Notes: generated from the sequence alone by a model not told the origin. Shown: positions 44,669-54,213, counted from the first letter of the stretch. The stretch is 64,000 bases of DNA from Lachnospiraceae bacterium UBA7050 (GCA_002493905.1 DLAJ01000041.1:1-64000), one strand, 5' to 3'. Translations and numbers: made by a program.

Positions 44669-45697
44669 TTAGAGATATTTTATGATCTGATCCCTGATCC
44701 GGCTCCGACATGGATCAGTAATTCCGAAATCCTTCTGCCGGTACGTCCACGCCGCCCTGCCGATCCCAAACTTCTGAAACACGGCGGAGACATCCGCATA
44801 CCAGCGCAGCAGCCTTTCATCAGAAACACGGTCGATCACGCCGTATTCCCCGCAATAAATCGGAACACCAAGCTTCTCTGCCACCTCAACTGCGACGCGC
44901 ATTTCCCACTCCATATAAGATATATCAATATCAGCTCCGGCGAACTCCAGAATCCCCTCCGCCTGAGCCGCCCCGATATTTTCAGCCGTCTTATGATAAT
45001 AAACCACCTTGGAATCCGGATAATTCACATCACAGTCAGGACTCATATTGTCCACCCACGGCGCTTTCTGATGCGTAAACACAAGCGGATTATAATAATG
45101 GAAATTAAAAACAATATGATCATCGTACGGCTTGTCAAGCAGCGTCAGCCCAAAAATACTGTTGTTATAAATTCCTCCGATCAGAACCGGATTATCAGGT
45201 GCCAGGCGGCGGAGCTCGCGTATCGTCCGCGCCGCAATCCGATTCCAGAGTACCGCATATTTTTTGTCCGTGATCTCATTGAGCAGTTCGAATGCAACAC
45301 GATCCGCCAAAGCTGCATAACGCTTGGCAATTTCACACCACATTGCCGTAAAGATATCCTGATACCGCTCCTCCTCAAAAAAGCCGTTCTCCTGCTCCCC
45401 TTTGTCAAAAGAAAAACCCGGCGTTTTATGAAGGTCCAGAATCACGTTTAGTCCATATTTTCCGCACCATTCCACGCAGCGGTCTAAATATCGGAACGCA
45501 TCCGCCCGGACAAAATCATCCTCACCAAGTATCACGTCGTAATCAAACGGCAGACGCACATGGTCTAATCCCCATGATGCGATCGTTTTAATATCTTCCT
45601 CCACAATAAAGGTTTCCAGATGCTCATGCGAATAATCCGACTGTGACAGCCAGCCTCCGAGATTTATGCCATGCTGATATCCTGAAAATTCTTTCAT
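44669..45697 (-). CDS. Glycoside hydrolase family 5 (cellulase-like), intracellular
   Basis: A 342-residue GH5 enzyme. The acid/base Glu is in FELLNEITDK and the nucleophile Glu in IYCGEYGVI; the N terminus GINLGGWLSQ and DHVRLPFDYDV are typical of exo-beta-glucanase-like members. There is no signal peptide, so imported oligosaccharides are the likely substrate. The start at 45697 has GGAGGGG. Downstream of an AraC regulator and a GH2 gene in one direction. Confidence 0.88.
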   Translation of the reverse strand: MKEFSGYQHGINLGGWLSQSDYSHEHLETFIVEEDIKTIASWGLDHVRLPFDYDVILGEDDFVRADAFRYLDRCVEWCGKYGLNVILDLHKTPGFSFDKGEQENGFFEEERYQDIFTAMWCEIAKRYAALADRVAFELLNEITDKKYAVLWNRIAARTIRELRRLAPDNPVLIGGIYNNSIFGLTLLDKPYDDHIVFNFHYYNPLVFTHQKAPWVDNMSPDCDVNYPDSKVVYYHKTAENIGAAQAEGILEFAGADIDISYMEWEMRVAVEVAEKLGVPIYCGEYGVIDRVSDERLLRWYADVSAVFQKFGIGRAAWTYRQKDFGITDPCRSRIRDQIIKYL

Positions 45698-45837
45698 AGT
45701 CCCCTCCTGTCTTCTGAAAACAAGCTCAGATAAAATCATTTCTGATCTCAAATAAGCTTCTATTATTGATTTCTGATTTATTTATAACAGTTTCAGAAAA
45801 AATAAGATATCAAAAAACAGGATAAAATATCATTTTT

Positions 45838-46602
45838 TTAATCTGGATTTTCGTCCGTTCCGCCAGTAATCCCCATGGGAGAATTGTAATATTTTACGCG
45901 GTACTGCTTCGGTGTAAGTCCAGTCTCCTGACGGAATTTCTGTATAAAATAGCTGTGCGAGCCAAATGCTAAAAAGCTGCTGATCTCAGCGGCCTCATAA
46001 TCCGAATATTTTAACATCTGACAGGCGGCATCAATCCGCTTTTTCAAAATATAGCGGTTGAGCGTCATGCCGGTCTCCGCACTGAACAGCTTTGATAAAT
46101 ATGGCACGGACAGACCTAATTGGGCTGCAATCCCGCTTACGTTAATTTTTTCATGCAGATGGTCATAAATATACTCTTTACATTTTTTCACATGATAACA
46201 GGAGCCCGAACGCCTGTGAACCGCTCTCATGCGCTCTGTAAAATCGGCAATTAACTCTGCATGGATTGCATTGATCTCCCCGGCACAGACCGCATGATCG
46301 GCGGCCCTGATATAAAGATCGGACAAATTATATGCCGTCTCACGCTCCATGCCTCCCTCCACACAAAAACGTGTAATAAACGCAACGGTAATAACCAGAT
46401 GATACTTTAAGTTGCGCAGTCTGTCACCCGATAACACGCCGAACCCTTCTCCCCCAAGCGGAACCGCATGAGCGCGCGCACCCTCAAGATCGCCCTGTTT
46501 TACGCACTCATAAAACTGCATTTCTTTTTCCACAGGCAAATGACCGCGCGCATTCTCGCGCATCTCAAATTCAATTTTTGCAAGTTCCTTCTGAATACTC
46601 AT
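45838..46602 (-). CDS. AraC family transcriptional regulator
   Basis: A 254-residue regulator. The C-terminal two-HTH AraC domain reads INVSGIAAQLGLSVPYLSKL, then AAEISSFLAFGSHSYFIQKF and TGLTPKQYR. The N-terminal domain is helical and resembles those of clostridial sugar-response regulators (YesN-type). The start at 46602 has GGGAGGA. It lies between GH2 and GH5 genes and probably controls them in response to a sugar. Confidence 0.87.
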   Translation of the reverse strand: MSIQKELAKIEFEMRENARGHLPVEKEMQFYECVKQGDLEGARAHAVPLGGEGFGVLSGDRLRNLKYHLVITVAFITRFCVEGGMERETAYNLSDLYIRAADHAVCAGEINAIHAELIADFTERMRAVHRRSGSCYHVKKCKEYIYDHLHEKINVSGIAAQLGLSVPYLSKLFSAETGMTLNRYILKKRIDAACQMLKYSDYEAAEISSFLAFGSHSYFIQKFRQETGLTPKQYRVKYYNSPMGITGGTDENPD

Positions 46603-46645
46603 ACATCCTCCCTGCAAAATCGAAAGCAGCGGCTTAAGATGAAAG

Positions 46646-48727
46646 CTAAAGTTTTCTATCAAATGATAATGATTCTGTCAGGGACTGTCTGAGCACCTCT
46701 TTAAGCTTATCTGCAATTTGCCTTATCTGTCCGGCATCTACCTTTAAGACCTTTCGGTCATACGTATAAAACCCGTTTGTCTCATCCTCCACATCAGAAA
46801 GCTGCGTATAAACGCATCCGCATGCCCCGTCCGCTATGGCGGGATAAATCATTTTTTCATACATAAGTACAATCCGCTTCGTCAGCTCTTCGCGGCTCTG
46901 GCACTCTCCATAGCCATAATGACCGATACGGCTGTAGCGGTGATCAGGCAGCGTATATGCATAACCCCCGCATTCAGACACGATCAGCGGCCGCTTTGTT
47001 TTGGGCAGCTTCATCGTCTTAAAATAGATATGGCGGCTCGCGAAATCACTCTTCGTCTGCCAAAACCAGCCGGACGTTGAATCATAAAGCCTTGTATCGT
47101 CCACACTCCGCGCCGTCTCGTACATACGGTCGCTCTCAAACTGTCCCCAGCCCTCATTAAAGATCGTATAGGCAATGATACACGGATGGCTGTATAACTG
47201 CGCAAGCGTATCTTTCATATGCTGCTCAAAAAACTGTCTGCGCCGCAGGCTTCCTCCCCGCTTCCGGTCATCGGTCTTTACCATGCCGAGCATCGGCAGC
47301 GCCGTGTCCCTGACAAACGAATAGTGCCCGCTGTTCACCATATCCTGCATCACGAGCATTCCGTGGACGTCGCAGTAATAATAAAAGCATTCCGGTTCCA
47401 CTTTGATATGCTTGCGCAGCATATTGATGCCAAGCTCTTTCATGCGCAGAATATCCCGCTCATATTCGCGCTCCTCACCCGGCAGATAAATTCCCTCCGG
47501 ATAATAGCCCTGATCTAACACACCGTGCAGAAAAACCGGCTCACCGTTTAAGCAGACCCGCTGTACGCCTTCGATTTCACGAATTTCAATCTTACGCAGT
47601 GCAAAATAGCTCTCAACCGTATCATCGCCCACAGTCACGCTCATCGGATACAGGTGCGGGGAATCCGGACTCCACAGGCGCGGGCTGTAGGCACTGGAAT
47701 CCGCACACGCAACCCCGGCAAGCTCTATGCGCATGCCTTTTTGTGCGAGCGTCTGCCGGTCCATACAATCCCGAAACACGCGCACAGTCCCGTTTGAAAG
47801 CGTTACGCGCACCGTCACAGTGACAGGGCAGTCTGCGCCGCTGTCCCCCGCCAAAGCATCCGGGGTACCACTGCCGTTACCGGCTGCTGCTCCCGCCGTT
47901 TTGCTGCCGTTACCTGCTGCCGCATCCACTATTCCGCTGCCGTTACCTGCTGCCACATCCGCCGTTCTGCTGCCGTTACCTGCTGCCGCATCCGACATTC
48001 CGCTGCCGTCACTCAATGCGGCATTCTGCGTTCTGCCGCCGTCATGCGCTGCCAGTTCCAGCTTCAGATTGATTCCTTTTAAGTCGGGTGTTATGTGCAT
48101 AAAACGGATGTATTCATCCGGCACGGCCTCCGCCCACACGCTCTGCCAGATTCCGCTGACCGGCGTATACCACATGCCGCCGCGCTTTTTGCGCTGCTTG
48201 CCATACGGATAATCATGAGAAAGCGCATCCGTCACAGTGACACAAAGTTCATTCTTCTGACCGGAGCGCACCGCCTCCGTCATGTCAACCGTCCACGCTA
48301 AGTAACCGCCTTCGTGTTTCGCTAAAAACTGCCCGTTCACGGAAACCTCCGCAATCTGGTCAACCGCACCAAAATGCAGCAAAATGCGCTTTCCTTCAAA
48401 CTGCTCCGGCAGGGTAAAAGAACGCCGGTACATGAGCCGCTCACCGACATGTCCATGATATCCCGACAATGCAGACTGCGGCGGAAAAGGTACCATGATC
48501 TTCTGTCCATTGCATTCCCACACACCGTTTAAGTTTATCCAGTCCTGCCGCTTCATCTGCGGTCTCGGATATTCTTTCCAAACTGCAGAATTTCCTTTTT
48601 CTCTCTGTGAGAGCGTCTGTTCTCCTGCATCGCTCATCAGTGTGTAATGCCTGTTTCTCATATATCGATATCCGCCAAACAGGGCCGCTCCCGCCGGGAT
48701 CAGTCCAAGCCACCACTTTTTCTTCAT
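46646..48727 (-). CDS. Glycoside hydrolase family 2 (beta-galactosidase/glucuronidase-like)
   Basis: About 693 residues: a short N-terminal hydrophobic segment (WWLGLIPAGAALFGGY), the GH2 sugar-binding domain (WINLNGVWECNGQ, GERLMYRRSF), an Ig-like domain and the TIM barrel. Acid/base Glu lies in FNEGWGQFE and the nucleophile in SECGGYAY. An 11-residue GNGSxxxDxAA repeat (about residues 239-292) lies between the first domains. The start at 48727 follows AGGAGG. First gene of the GH2/AraC/GH5 set. Confidence 0.88.
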   Translation of the reverse strand: MKKKWWLGLIPAGAALFGGYRYMRNRHYTLMSDAGEQTLSQREKGNSAVWKEYPRPQMKRQDWINLNGVWECNGQKIMVPFPPQSALSGYHGHVGERLMYRRSFTLPEQFEGKRILLHFGAVDQIAEVSVNGQFLAKHEGGYLAWTVDMTEAVRSGQKNELCVTVTDALSHDYPYGKQRKKRGGMWYTPVSGIWQSVWAEAVPDEYIRFMHITPDLKGINLKLELAAHDGGRTQNAALSDGSGMSDAAAGNGSRTADVAAGNGSGIVDAAAGNGSKTAGAAAGNGSGTPDALAGDSGADCPVTVTVRVTLSNGTVRVFRDCMDRQTLAQKGMRIELAGVACADSSAYSPRLWSPDSPHLYPMSVTVGDDTVESYFALRKIEIREIEGVQRVCLNGEPVFLHGVLDQGYYPEGIYLPGEEREYERDILRMKELGINMLRKHIKVEPECFYYYCDVHGMLVMQDMVNSGHYSFVRDTALPMLGMVKTDDRKRGGSLRRRQFFEQHMKDTLAQLYSHPCIIAYTIFNEGWGQFESDRMYETARSVDDTRLYDSTSGWFWQTKSDFASRHIYFKTMKLPKTKRPLIVSECGGYAYTLPDHRYSRIGHYGYGECQSREELTKRIVLMYEKMIYPAIADGACGCVYTQLSDVEDETNGFYTYDRKVLKVDAGQIRQIADKLKEVLRQSLTESLSFDRKL
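47860..48010 (-). repeat. 33-bp tandem repeat within the GH2 gene
   Basis: Four to five imperfect copies of a 33-bp unit, each containing GCTGCCGTTACC on the plus strand, encode GNGSxxxDxAA blocks. Frame is preserved and the degenerate units differ mainly at three codons each. Confidence 0.85.
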
Positions 48728-48813
48728 CACGGACCTCCTGCTGCCAAATGGTTTTTCCAAGCACAGTTGTTCTGCCCTTGCGCGCATTGAATAGGAATCA
48801 TGTAGAGTTTTAT

Positions 48814-48844
48814 TATACCATGATTGCTCCGCAATCATGGTATA
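48814..48844. promoter_or_regulatory. Inverted repeat upstream of GH2
   Basis: Perfect 13-bp arms TATACCATGATTG / CAATCATGGTATA around a 5-base centre. It lies between the predicted GH2 promoter and the start codon. It could be an operator or an mRNA 5' hairpin. Confidence 0.6.
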
Positions 48845-48881
48845 GATGGCCATCCGGCCGCTTCCTGCCTTGAATAAGGTC

Positions 48882-48910
48882 ATTATACCATACTTATGCC
48901 CGTAATGCAA
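48882..48910 (-). promoter_or_regulatory. Predicted sigma-A promoter of the GH2 set
   Basis: Minus-strand TTGCAT (48905-48910), 17-bp spacer ending in TG-like bases, then TATAAT (48882-48887). The -10 is perfect and the -35 is partial. Confidence 0.6.
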
Positions 48911-49004
48911 AAAGGTGCCACAGGATTTCCTTATCCCATGACACCCAAAATATTCCATGAATGGACAGCCCTCTTTTTATCTCTGGGTCCTCTGATCCCT
49001 TGCT

Positions 49005-49634
49005 TCACATCCTTTTCAAAACGGCGATTCCCGACTCCCGATTGTCTATTTTTTCCGGGTTCACGACACGGCGGACGTTATAAACATAGCCTGTATCGCC
49101 AAATCTGCCTTTCCTTTCTTCATCAAGATGCTCGTCATCCATACAGATATGCACCGCTTCCAGACACATCAGCACATATTCGTCCCCCTCTTTCAGTTCT
49201 TTTTCCCACAAAAAACGGCACTCGATATGGAGAAAACATTCGCTGACTCTCGGCGCACGGACGCTCTTCGCAGGCTCTGCAGTAAGACCCGACTCCGCCA
49301 GTTCATCCATGTCGAACCCGTTATGTGCAATGGTCGAAAGGCACTTTTCATAAAGATCGGCAGTCGGAAAATTCAGCACAGCTTCCTTTGTCTCGTGCAT
49401 TGTCTGATACAGGTGCCCCGACTTATGGACCCGCGACAAAATGGCATAAAACCCGCCCTCATTTCCGTTAAAGCATGCCCACGAACACAGGCTGGCGTTG
49501 GGCAGCCCGTTCGACTTATAAGACGTGACTAAGAAAAGCGGCGCTGGGATTGCCGTCACATAGTCCGCCCATGAAAACCCCCATTTCTCCATATTCTCCA
49601 TTGTTTCCGGCATCATGGAATATTCTCTTTTCAT
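49005..49634 (-). CDS. Flavin reductase-like domain protein
   Basis: A 209-residue FMN-binding split-barrel protein. The start of the fold (ADYVTAIPAPLFLVTSYKSN, GLPNASLCSWACF) and ETKEAVLNFPTADLYEK follow the flavoprotein pattern. It may reduce flavin or act as an uncharacterised flavoenzyme. The start has CAGGAGG. It lies 27 bp downstream of the toroid-fold gene. Confidence 0.82.
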   Translation of the reverse strand: MKREYSMMPETMENMEKWGFSWADYVTAIPAPLFLVTSYKSNGLPNASLCSWACFNGNEGGFYAILSRVHKSGHLYQTMHETKEAVLNFPTADLYEKCLSTIAHNGFDMDELAESGLTAEPAKSVRAPRVSECFLHIECRFLWEKELKEGDEYVLMCLEAVHICMDDEHLDEERKGRFGDTGYVYNVRRVVNPEKIDNRESGIAVLKRM

Positions 49635-49661
49635 TCTGACCTCCTGACTTGGTTCTTTTCA

Positions 49662-50600
49662 TTAATTGTCAAATACACCCGTCTGAAATTCTCTGAGAAA
49701 TCTCATTTTCTCAATAATCATCACGGATTTCCACCAGTTTGCCGCCAGTGGATATTCCACATAGTCGTTATACCACAGCCACGGTACAATATAGGAGCCG
49801 TCCTCAAGCTGCTCCTCGGCAATGAGTTCACATTCTTTTCGGACCAGCTCTTCATTCCCCTTATAGAACATGCTTTCCCTGCCGGTAATCAGCGTAGACG
49901 GATGGCATACATACTCCGTTCCCCACCGGTTGGGCTCACGGCAGATGTCTGCGTTTACTTCCTCTTTGAGCTTGTCCGCAAACTCCCGCATGTCCACAAG
50001 CGCCGCTCCCGTCTCCTCCAGATATTCATACAGCCTGATCAAGCAGGCGGCAGCCGCACCGTCTCCAGTCGGAACGCTTTGTCTGAACCAGTCATAAGCC
50101 TGCTTTGTGATCTCTTCCGCTTTCCGGTACAGCCCGCTTTCTGCATCTGCAAAGCGCAGGATAAATCCGGCAAGATTCGCGGTCGGATTGTATTTCAGCT
50201 CCTGATTTTCATTGTAATCCCACCACGCCGCGTGGGGATAAGAATTGTTGGAGCTGACGGCATTGAGCCACTGATTTTTTTCGATGGAGAACTCCGCGCC
50301 GCTGTCAAGATACCGGAGTATCCCTTTTACGACCGGATGTGAACTGTCCTCAAATCCGATTTCCCTTAAAATTTCACAGGCTGTCCACACCTGCACCGGA
50401 CAGGAATTGGGATTCATGCTGTCCGCTTCGAGCGCGTGGCCAAAACCCCCGTCCGCGTTCTGAAACGCCGCAAGTGCCTTCAAAACTTCCCCGCGTGTTC
50501 CGTCCTCAAAATGATACCGCCAGCGCGCAAGCTCTACCGGGCGTGCACTGCGGTAAATGAATCTTTGTGCCCTCTTAAATATCGTCTCGTATTCTTTCAT
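49662..50600 (-). CDS. Alpha/alpha-toroid protein (prenyltransferase/squalene-cyclase-like fold)
   Basis: A 312-residue protein with repeated helical pairs and QNADGGFGHALE, LEDGSYIVPWLWY and similar motifs found in terpenoid cyclase-like toroids. No catalytic DxDD motif is visible, so it is not a cyclase by sequence. Function unknown. The start has GGCGGGG. It is followed by the flavin reductase gene, perhaps in one operon. Confidence 0.6.
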   Translation of the reverse strand: MKEYETIFKRAQRFIYRSARPVELARWRYHFEDGTRGEVLKALAAFQNADGGFGHALEADSMNPNSCPVQVWTACEILREIGFEDSSHPVVKGILRYLDSGAEFSIEKNQWLNAVSSNNSYPHAAWWDYNENQELKYNPTANLAGFILRFADAESGLYRKAEEITKQAYDWFRQSVPTGDGAAAACLIRLYEYLEETGAALVDMREFADKLKEEVNADICREPNRWGTEYVCHPSTLITGRESMFYKGNEELVRKECELIAEEQLEDGSYIVPWLWYNDYVEYPLAANWWKSVMIIEKMRFLREFQTGVFDN

Positions 50601-50651
50601 GGAAATCCCCCGCCTTTCATCGGACGTACCTCAGCTTCTGAATACATGATG

Positions 50652-51464
50652 TCACAGGCTGTGGGCATTGTCTTGTAAAAAAGCGACGTCTTTGAGCGCA
50701 TTCTTCCTCGCCTGTTCCGGATACATCGTGTGAAAACGCCGGAAATCATTCAGCAGATGCGATTGATCGGTATAACCATACTCCAGCACTTTATCCGCCA
50801 TATTGAATGTCCTTCCAAAGAGGATCTCCTGCCAGATGCATTGATACCGGATCAGCGCTGCCGTTTTCTTTGGCGACAAGCCTGAATATTCCAGGAAGGT
50901 TCTCTCAAGCTGCCTGACGCTGATATGCAGCTCTTTTGAAAGTTCTCCCACCGTACAGACACCGCGCGTTTTCATGAGCTCACCGACTGCCTCATCATAC
51001 AGACGGTTATGGCGCTCACGCAGATGTCTAAGAAAGAAGCGCTCCGAAAGCGCGATCCGCTGCGCAGTTGTCCCTGCCTCAATGATCTGGGGAAGCAATT
51101 CTCTTTCTATCCTGTGAAAATGTTCCCCGATCTCAAATCCGCCGTTCAGCGTCCCGCGCAGACTGTCCTCCGCAAAGAGTTCCGCCGTCCATGCATAAAA
51201 CCGGATGCCAAAGCTTTCCTCCGTCCTGCCGGACACAAACGGCCGGTCGGATACGCCGCTAAAGCATACGTTCTGACCGGCAAGGTTAAAAATAATATCT
51301 GCGCAGAGATCAGGAATGATCAGCCGCCCCGCCTGTTCCATGCTTGTCCAAAAGCAGCGGATCATCGGCCTGAGCGCCTCGCAGGGGACATATTCCGTAT
51401 AACCGCGCCGAAAGGGCTGTGCAGTCGTTGTGAAGGGCTCACTTTTCCGGTTGCTTAGAATCAT
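50652..51464 (-). CDS. AraC family regulator with DUF6597-like N terminus
   Basis: A 270-residue regulator. The N terminus YVPCEALRPMIRCFWTSME matches the domain found before HTH_18 in many AraC proteins, and the C terminus contains the HTH (VGELSKELHISVRQLERTFL, YSGLSPKKTAALIRYQ, GYTDQSHLLNDFRRF). The start at 51464 has AGGAGA. It could regulate the adjacent toroid or flavin genes; this is inference. Confidence 0.85.
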   Translation of the reverse strand: MILSNRKSEPFTTTAQPFRRGYTEYVPCEALRPMIRCFWTSMEQAGRLIIPDLCADIIFNLAGQNVCFSGVSDRPFVSGRTEESFGIRFYAWTAELFAEDSLRGTLNGGFEIGEHFHRIERELLPQIIEAGTTAQRIALSERFFLRHLRERHNRLYDEAVGELMKTRGVCTVGELSKELHISVRQLERTFLEYSGLSPKKTAALIRYQCIWQEILFGRTFNMADKVLEYGYTDQSHLLNDFRRFHTMYPEQARKNALKDVAFLQDNAHSL

Positions 51465-51592
51465 CACATCTTCTCCTGTAAAAACAATCTTATTCTGTTT
51501 CAAATCATTTTTTATCTTATCATAATTGTTCTTTTTCGGCAAAGCATGCAAGAACGCTGCGCGTTCTTCTAGTCGAACAATTTCCTATACGT

Positions 51593-51624
51593 TAAAAAAA
51601 GAGCCGCACCCACGTGCAGCTCTT
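51593..51624 (-). terminator. Intrinsic terminator of the 51.7-kb gene
   Basis: Stem AAGAGCcGCAC / GTGCaGCTCTT with T7 on the minus strand. It follows the unknown gene at 51668. A second hairpin AAGAACGC / GCGTTCTT lies at 51551-51569. Confidence 0.8.
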
Positions 51625-51667
51625 AAATGTTTCCCTTTTTCTTCCATTCTGTTTCCTAAATTTATTT

Positions 51668-52327
51668 TTATACAGCAGGCACCGGCTCCCCGGAGTCATC
51701 GGCATTCTGCCCGTCCCGCGCATTTTCATCAGCGTCCTTTGCCGCCTCCGCCCGCTCGTCAGGATCGTCCATATCCAGCAAAATACGCTCCAGCTGTTCT
51801 TCGACTGTCAGCATATCATCATCCTTTCGGATTACACCTTTTTCCGCATAACGGTTATCCATGAAATCGGCTTCTGCAATCCCCTTCTGCGCCTCTTCCT
51901 TCAGGCGTTCTCCACGTTTTGCCCTCTGCTGTTCCCTCGCTTCCTCCTGCACGGCATCAATCCGCTCAATCAACCTGTCCCATTCTTCAATCGTGAACGA
52001 CTGCGCGCCAATCTGAAAGCTGGGGGAAGTCTCACCCTTACGCACCTTCTCATTTAATTTGTCGATCATGTCCTGCATTTTCTCCCTGAGAGAACGCGTA
52101 TCCACTTCCATTTCAGTCGTCTGTGTCTGCGGATTGCCCATAGCGTCCGCGCGTTTTTTTCCCGCCGCCTGCGTCAAGGAATCTGAAAAGCCTGCGTCCC
52201 CCGCTGTACCGGTCCGGGAACCGTCCGGCTGCAGCGTCCCTGCTCCCGCCGTTTTATCCGTTATCCCGTTTTTACCCGCCCATGTACCGCGGTACTGTAT
52301 CCGGTCCCGCATCGCATCCAGTGTCAT
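51668..52327 (-). CDS. Conserved-looking protein of unknown function
   Basis: About 219 residues, not recognised. The N-terminal half is Gly/Thr/Ala-rich and probably disordered. The C-terminal half is charged and helical with SFQIGAQSFTIEEWDRLIER and IDAVQEEAREQQRAKR, then a basic/acidic coiled coil. No signal peptide or membrane helix. The start at 52327 has AAGGAG. Codon use resembles its neighbours. Its own terminator follows. Confidence 0.6.
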   Translation of the reverse strand: MTLDAMRDRIQYRGTWAGKNGITDKTAGAGTLQPDGSRTGTAGDAGFSDSLTQAAGKKRADAMGNPQTQTTEMEVDTRSLREKMQDMIDKLNEKVRKGETSPSFQIGAQSFTIEEWDRLIERIDAVQEEAREQQRAKRGERLKEEAQKGIAEADFMDNRYAEKGVIRKDDDMLTVEEQLERILLDMDDPDERAEAAKDADENARDGQNADDSGEPVPAV

Positions 52328-52417
52328 ACCAGTCACTCTCCTTTTTCCGATTCCGTCAAAATTCCTACGATCCTGCATACGACCCACTGCATACAGCCCA
52401 ATGCTTTGGATATCAAG

Positions 52418-52789
52418 TCACATGCTTCCCGCATTTTCGTTCAAAAACTGTTCATATTGTTTCTTCACATCAGGATACCGCGGTTTCGGCACCGATATCT
52501 GCTCCCCTGTCTTTAAGTAACAGACATAGCTGCTGATGCGCCGGATATAGCGCATATTAACCAAAAAGCTCCTATGAATCCTGACGAAATCAAATCCATC
52601 TAACTGGCGCTCAATCTCATCAAGTTTTCTGTAAATACTGTATGTCCTCTCCGCCGTATGAAATAAATTTCTATGACGGTCGGTTTCCACATAAATCAGC
52701 GACTGAGCCGTGACAACTGCACTCCCCTCAACAAAAGGGAACCGCCGTGTATGTGTCGTGTTTTCGTTATCCTTTTTACCGACAGCCAT
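52418..52789 (-). CDS. LytTR-type DNA-binding protein
   Basis: A stand-alone LytTR domain of about 123 residues: AVVTAQSLIYVETDRHRN, KLDEIERQLDGFDFVRIHRS, FLVNMRYIRRISSY. There is no receiver domain. Such short LytTR proteins often partner a membrane inhibitor. The start at 52789 (MAVGKKDNEN) has GAAGGGG; an open frame continues 25 codons upstream. Divergent from the DUF2975 gene. Confidence 0.82.
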   Translation of the reverse strand: MAVGKKDNENTTHTRRFPFVEGSAVVTAQSLIYVETDRHRNLFHTAERTYSIYRKLDEIERQLDGFDFVRIHRSFLVNMRYIRRISSYVCYLKTGEQISVPKPRYPDVKKQYEQFLNENAGSM

Positions 52790-52962
52790 TCTTCTTGTCC
52801 CCTTCTCCCATAGTATCCGATTCTTATCTGTTATATCGGCTGTTTGGTCCTGTTTCTGTAACAATGTGGCATAAAAAGACCATTTCCTGCATTAAAGTAC
52901 CAGTTTCTGTTTCTCACAAGTCATCCAGCATTCAATCATTAACGATAAACATTAATTTTTTA

Positions 52963-52991
52963 TTGACAATCATTTATTTCCCTGTTATGAT
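52963..52991 (+). promoter_or_regulatory. Predicted sigma-A promoter of the DUF2975 set
   Basis: TTGACA (52963-52968), 17-bp spacer, TATGAT (52986-52991). It lies 52 bp upstream of the start codon at 53044. Confidence 0.8.
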
Positions 52992-53043
52992 TCCTATTAG
53001 AGATCTCTATCAGGATCACCTATTTACAGAAAGGATGCCCGCC

Positions 53044-53586
53044 ATGACACCGCATCAGCTAAAAATAAAAAATACAAGCCGCTATATCGCAGTTCTTCTC
53101 AAAATCGGACTGGCCGTTTTCATCGTGATCGCCCTGTTGGCACTTGCTGCAATCGGCATTTTATTATTTTCTTCCGAACATACAAAAGCTTCTTTTCTAG
53201 CCGCATTTCAGGTTACTGCAAACAACGGAACCGTTTTGGAGATCGCTCCGCGGCCGCTGCTGATCATGTTCCTGTTCATGCTCGCTGACACCCTGCTGAT
53301 CATGACCGCCGTTTTTTTCATTCACGGCATTTTTCATGATCTTCAAAACGGATGCACCCCCTTTACGCGGCAAAATACCGCCCGTATTCAAATCGTCGCG
53401 GCAATCACGATCGTTTTGAGCATTGTCGGGGGCTGTTCCGACGCTCTGGTAGATTATTATACAATTGGCGGATTAACATGGCATATCAACGCCATTGGCC
53501 TGATCAGCGGACTGATCATTTATTGTATCTCTTTTATTTTTCGTTACGGCTGCGATCTGCAGCAGGCATCGGATGAAACTTTATGA
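53044..53586 (+). CDS. DUF2975 membrane protein
   Basis: A 180-residue protein with four membrane helices (AVLLKIGLAVFIVIALLALA, PLLIMFLFMLADTLLIMTAV, VAAITIVLSIVGGC and a last one) and FTRQNTARI between them, as in DUF2975. It nearly always pairs with a small HTH gene, as here nine bases later. The start at 53044 fits AAAGGA spacing. Confidence 0.83.
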   Translation: MTPHQLKIKNTSRYIAVLLKIGLAVFIVIALLALAAIGILLFSSEHTKASFLAAFQVTANNGTVLEIAPRPLLIMFLFMLADTLLIMTAVFFIHGIFHDLQNGCTPFTRQNTARIQIVAAITIVLSIVGGCSDALVDYYTIGGLTWHINAIGLISGLIIYCISFIFRYGCDLQQASDETL

Positions 53587-53595
53587 GGTGACAAA

Positions 53596-53829
53596 ATGCC
53601 TATCATTATGCGGTTAGACAGGGTGATGGCGGACAGAAAAATATCGCTGAAAGAATTATCGGAAAAAGTAGGCGTCGCAAATGTGAATCTTTCCAAAATG
53701 AAAACCGGAAAGATCAGCGCGGTCCGCTTTTCCACTTTGGAAGCGATCTGTGAGGCGCTCGACTGCCAGCCCGGTGATATTCTGGAATATCAAAAGGATG
53801 ACTCTGCGCATCCGCCCGAAACGCCTTGA
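53596..53829 (+). CDS. YozG-type Cro/C1 HTH regulator
   Basis: A 77-residue transcription factor. MRLDRVMADRKISLKELSEK, VGVANVNLSKMKTGK and CEALDCQPGDILEY identify the YozG/XRE group. It probably controls the DUF2975 operon. The start follows GAGGTGAC. Confidence 0.9.
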   Translation: MPIIMRLDRVMADRKISLKELSEKVGVANVNLSKMKTGKISAVRFSTLEAICEALDCQPGDILEYQKDDSAHPPETP

Positions 53830-53876
53830 TCAGCGTTTTCCTTTTTATTATTTTCTAAGTGTGATAGGAGAAAAAA

Positions 53877-54191
53877 ATGAAAATCTTCGGTACGGTTTTA
53901 GCAGTCGTATATGCCTGCATCATGATTCTTGCGGCATACAAAGCAGACAAAAAAAGTATAACCTCCGTCTTCATTGCAGGAGGCGGTCTTTTGGTCCTTG
54001 TTTACAGTATTTTGAATTTATTCGTGACCCGCAGCGCAGCACCGCTGTTCGTGATCGGAATCCTTGGTATGGCTTCCGTCTCAGCCGGCGCGCTCATCAA
54101 CGGGATCCGACAGAAAAATGTACATATTTCCCATCATCTCATCCGCCTGGTTATCGAGGGTGTAATCCTCGCTCTTTGCGCTGTCAGCTAA
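53877..54191 (+). CDS. Small membrane protein, unknown function
   Basis: A 104-residue protein with four hydrophobic helices and few charged loops. Family not recognised. The start has GATAGGAG. It sits between the HTH and CPBP genes in the same direction, so it probably belongs to this membrane operon. Confidence 0.65.
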   Translation: MKIFGTVLAVVYACIMILAAYKADKKSITSVFIAGGGLLVLVYSILNLFVTRSAAPLFVIGILGMASVSAGALINGIRQKNVHISHHLIRLVIEGVILALCAVS

Positions 54192-54213
54192 ACGCTGGGG
54201 AGGTCAAACGGAT

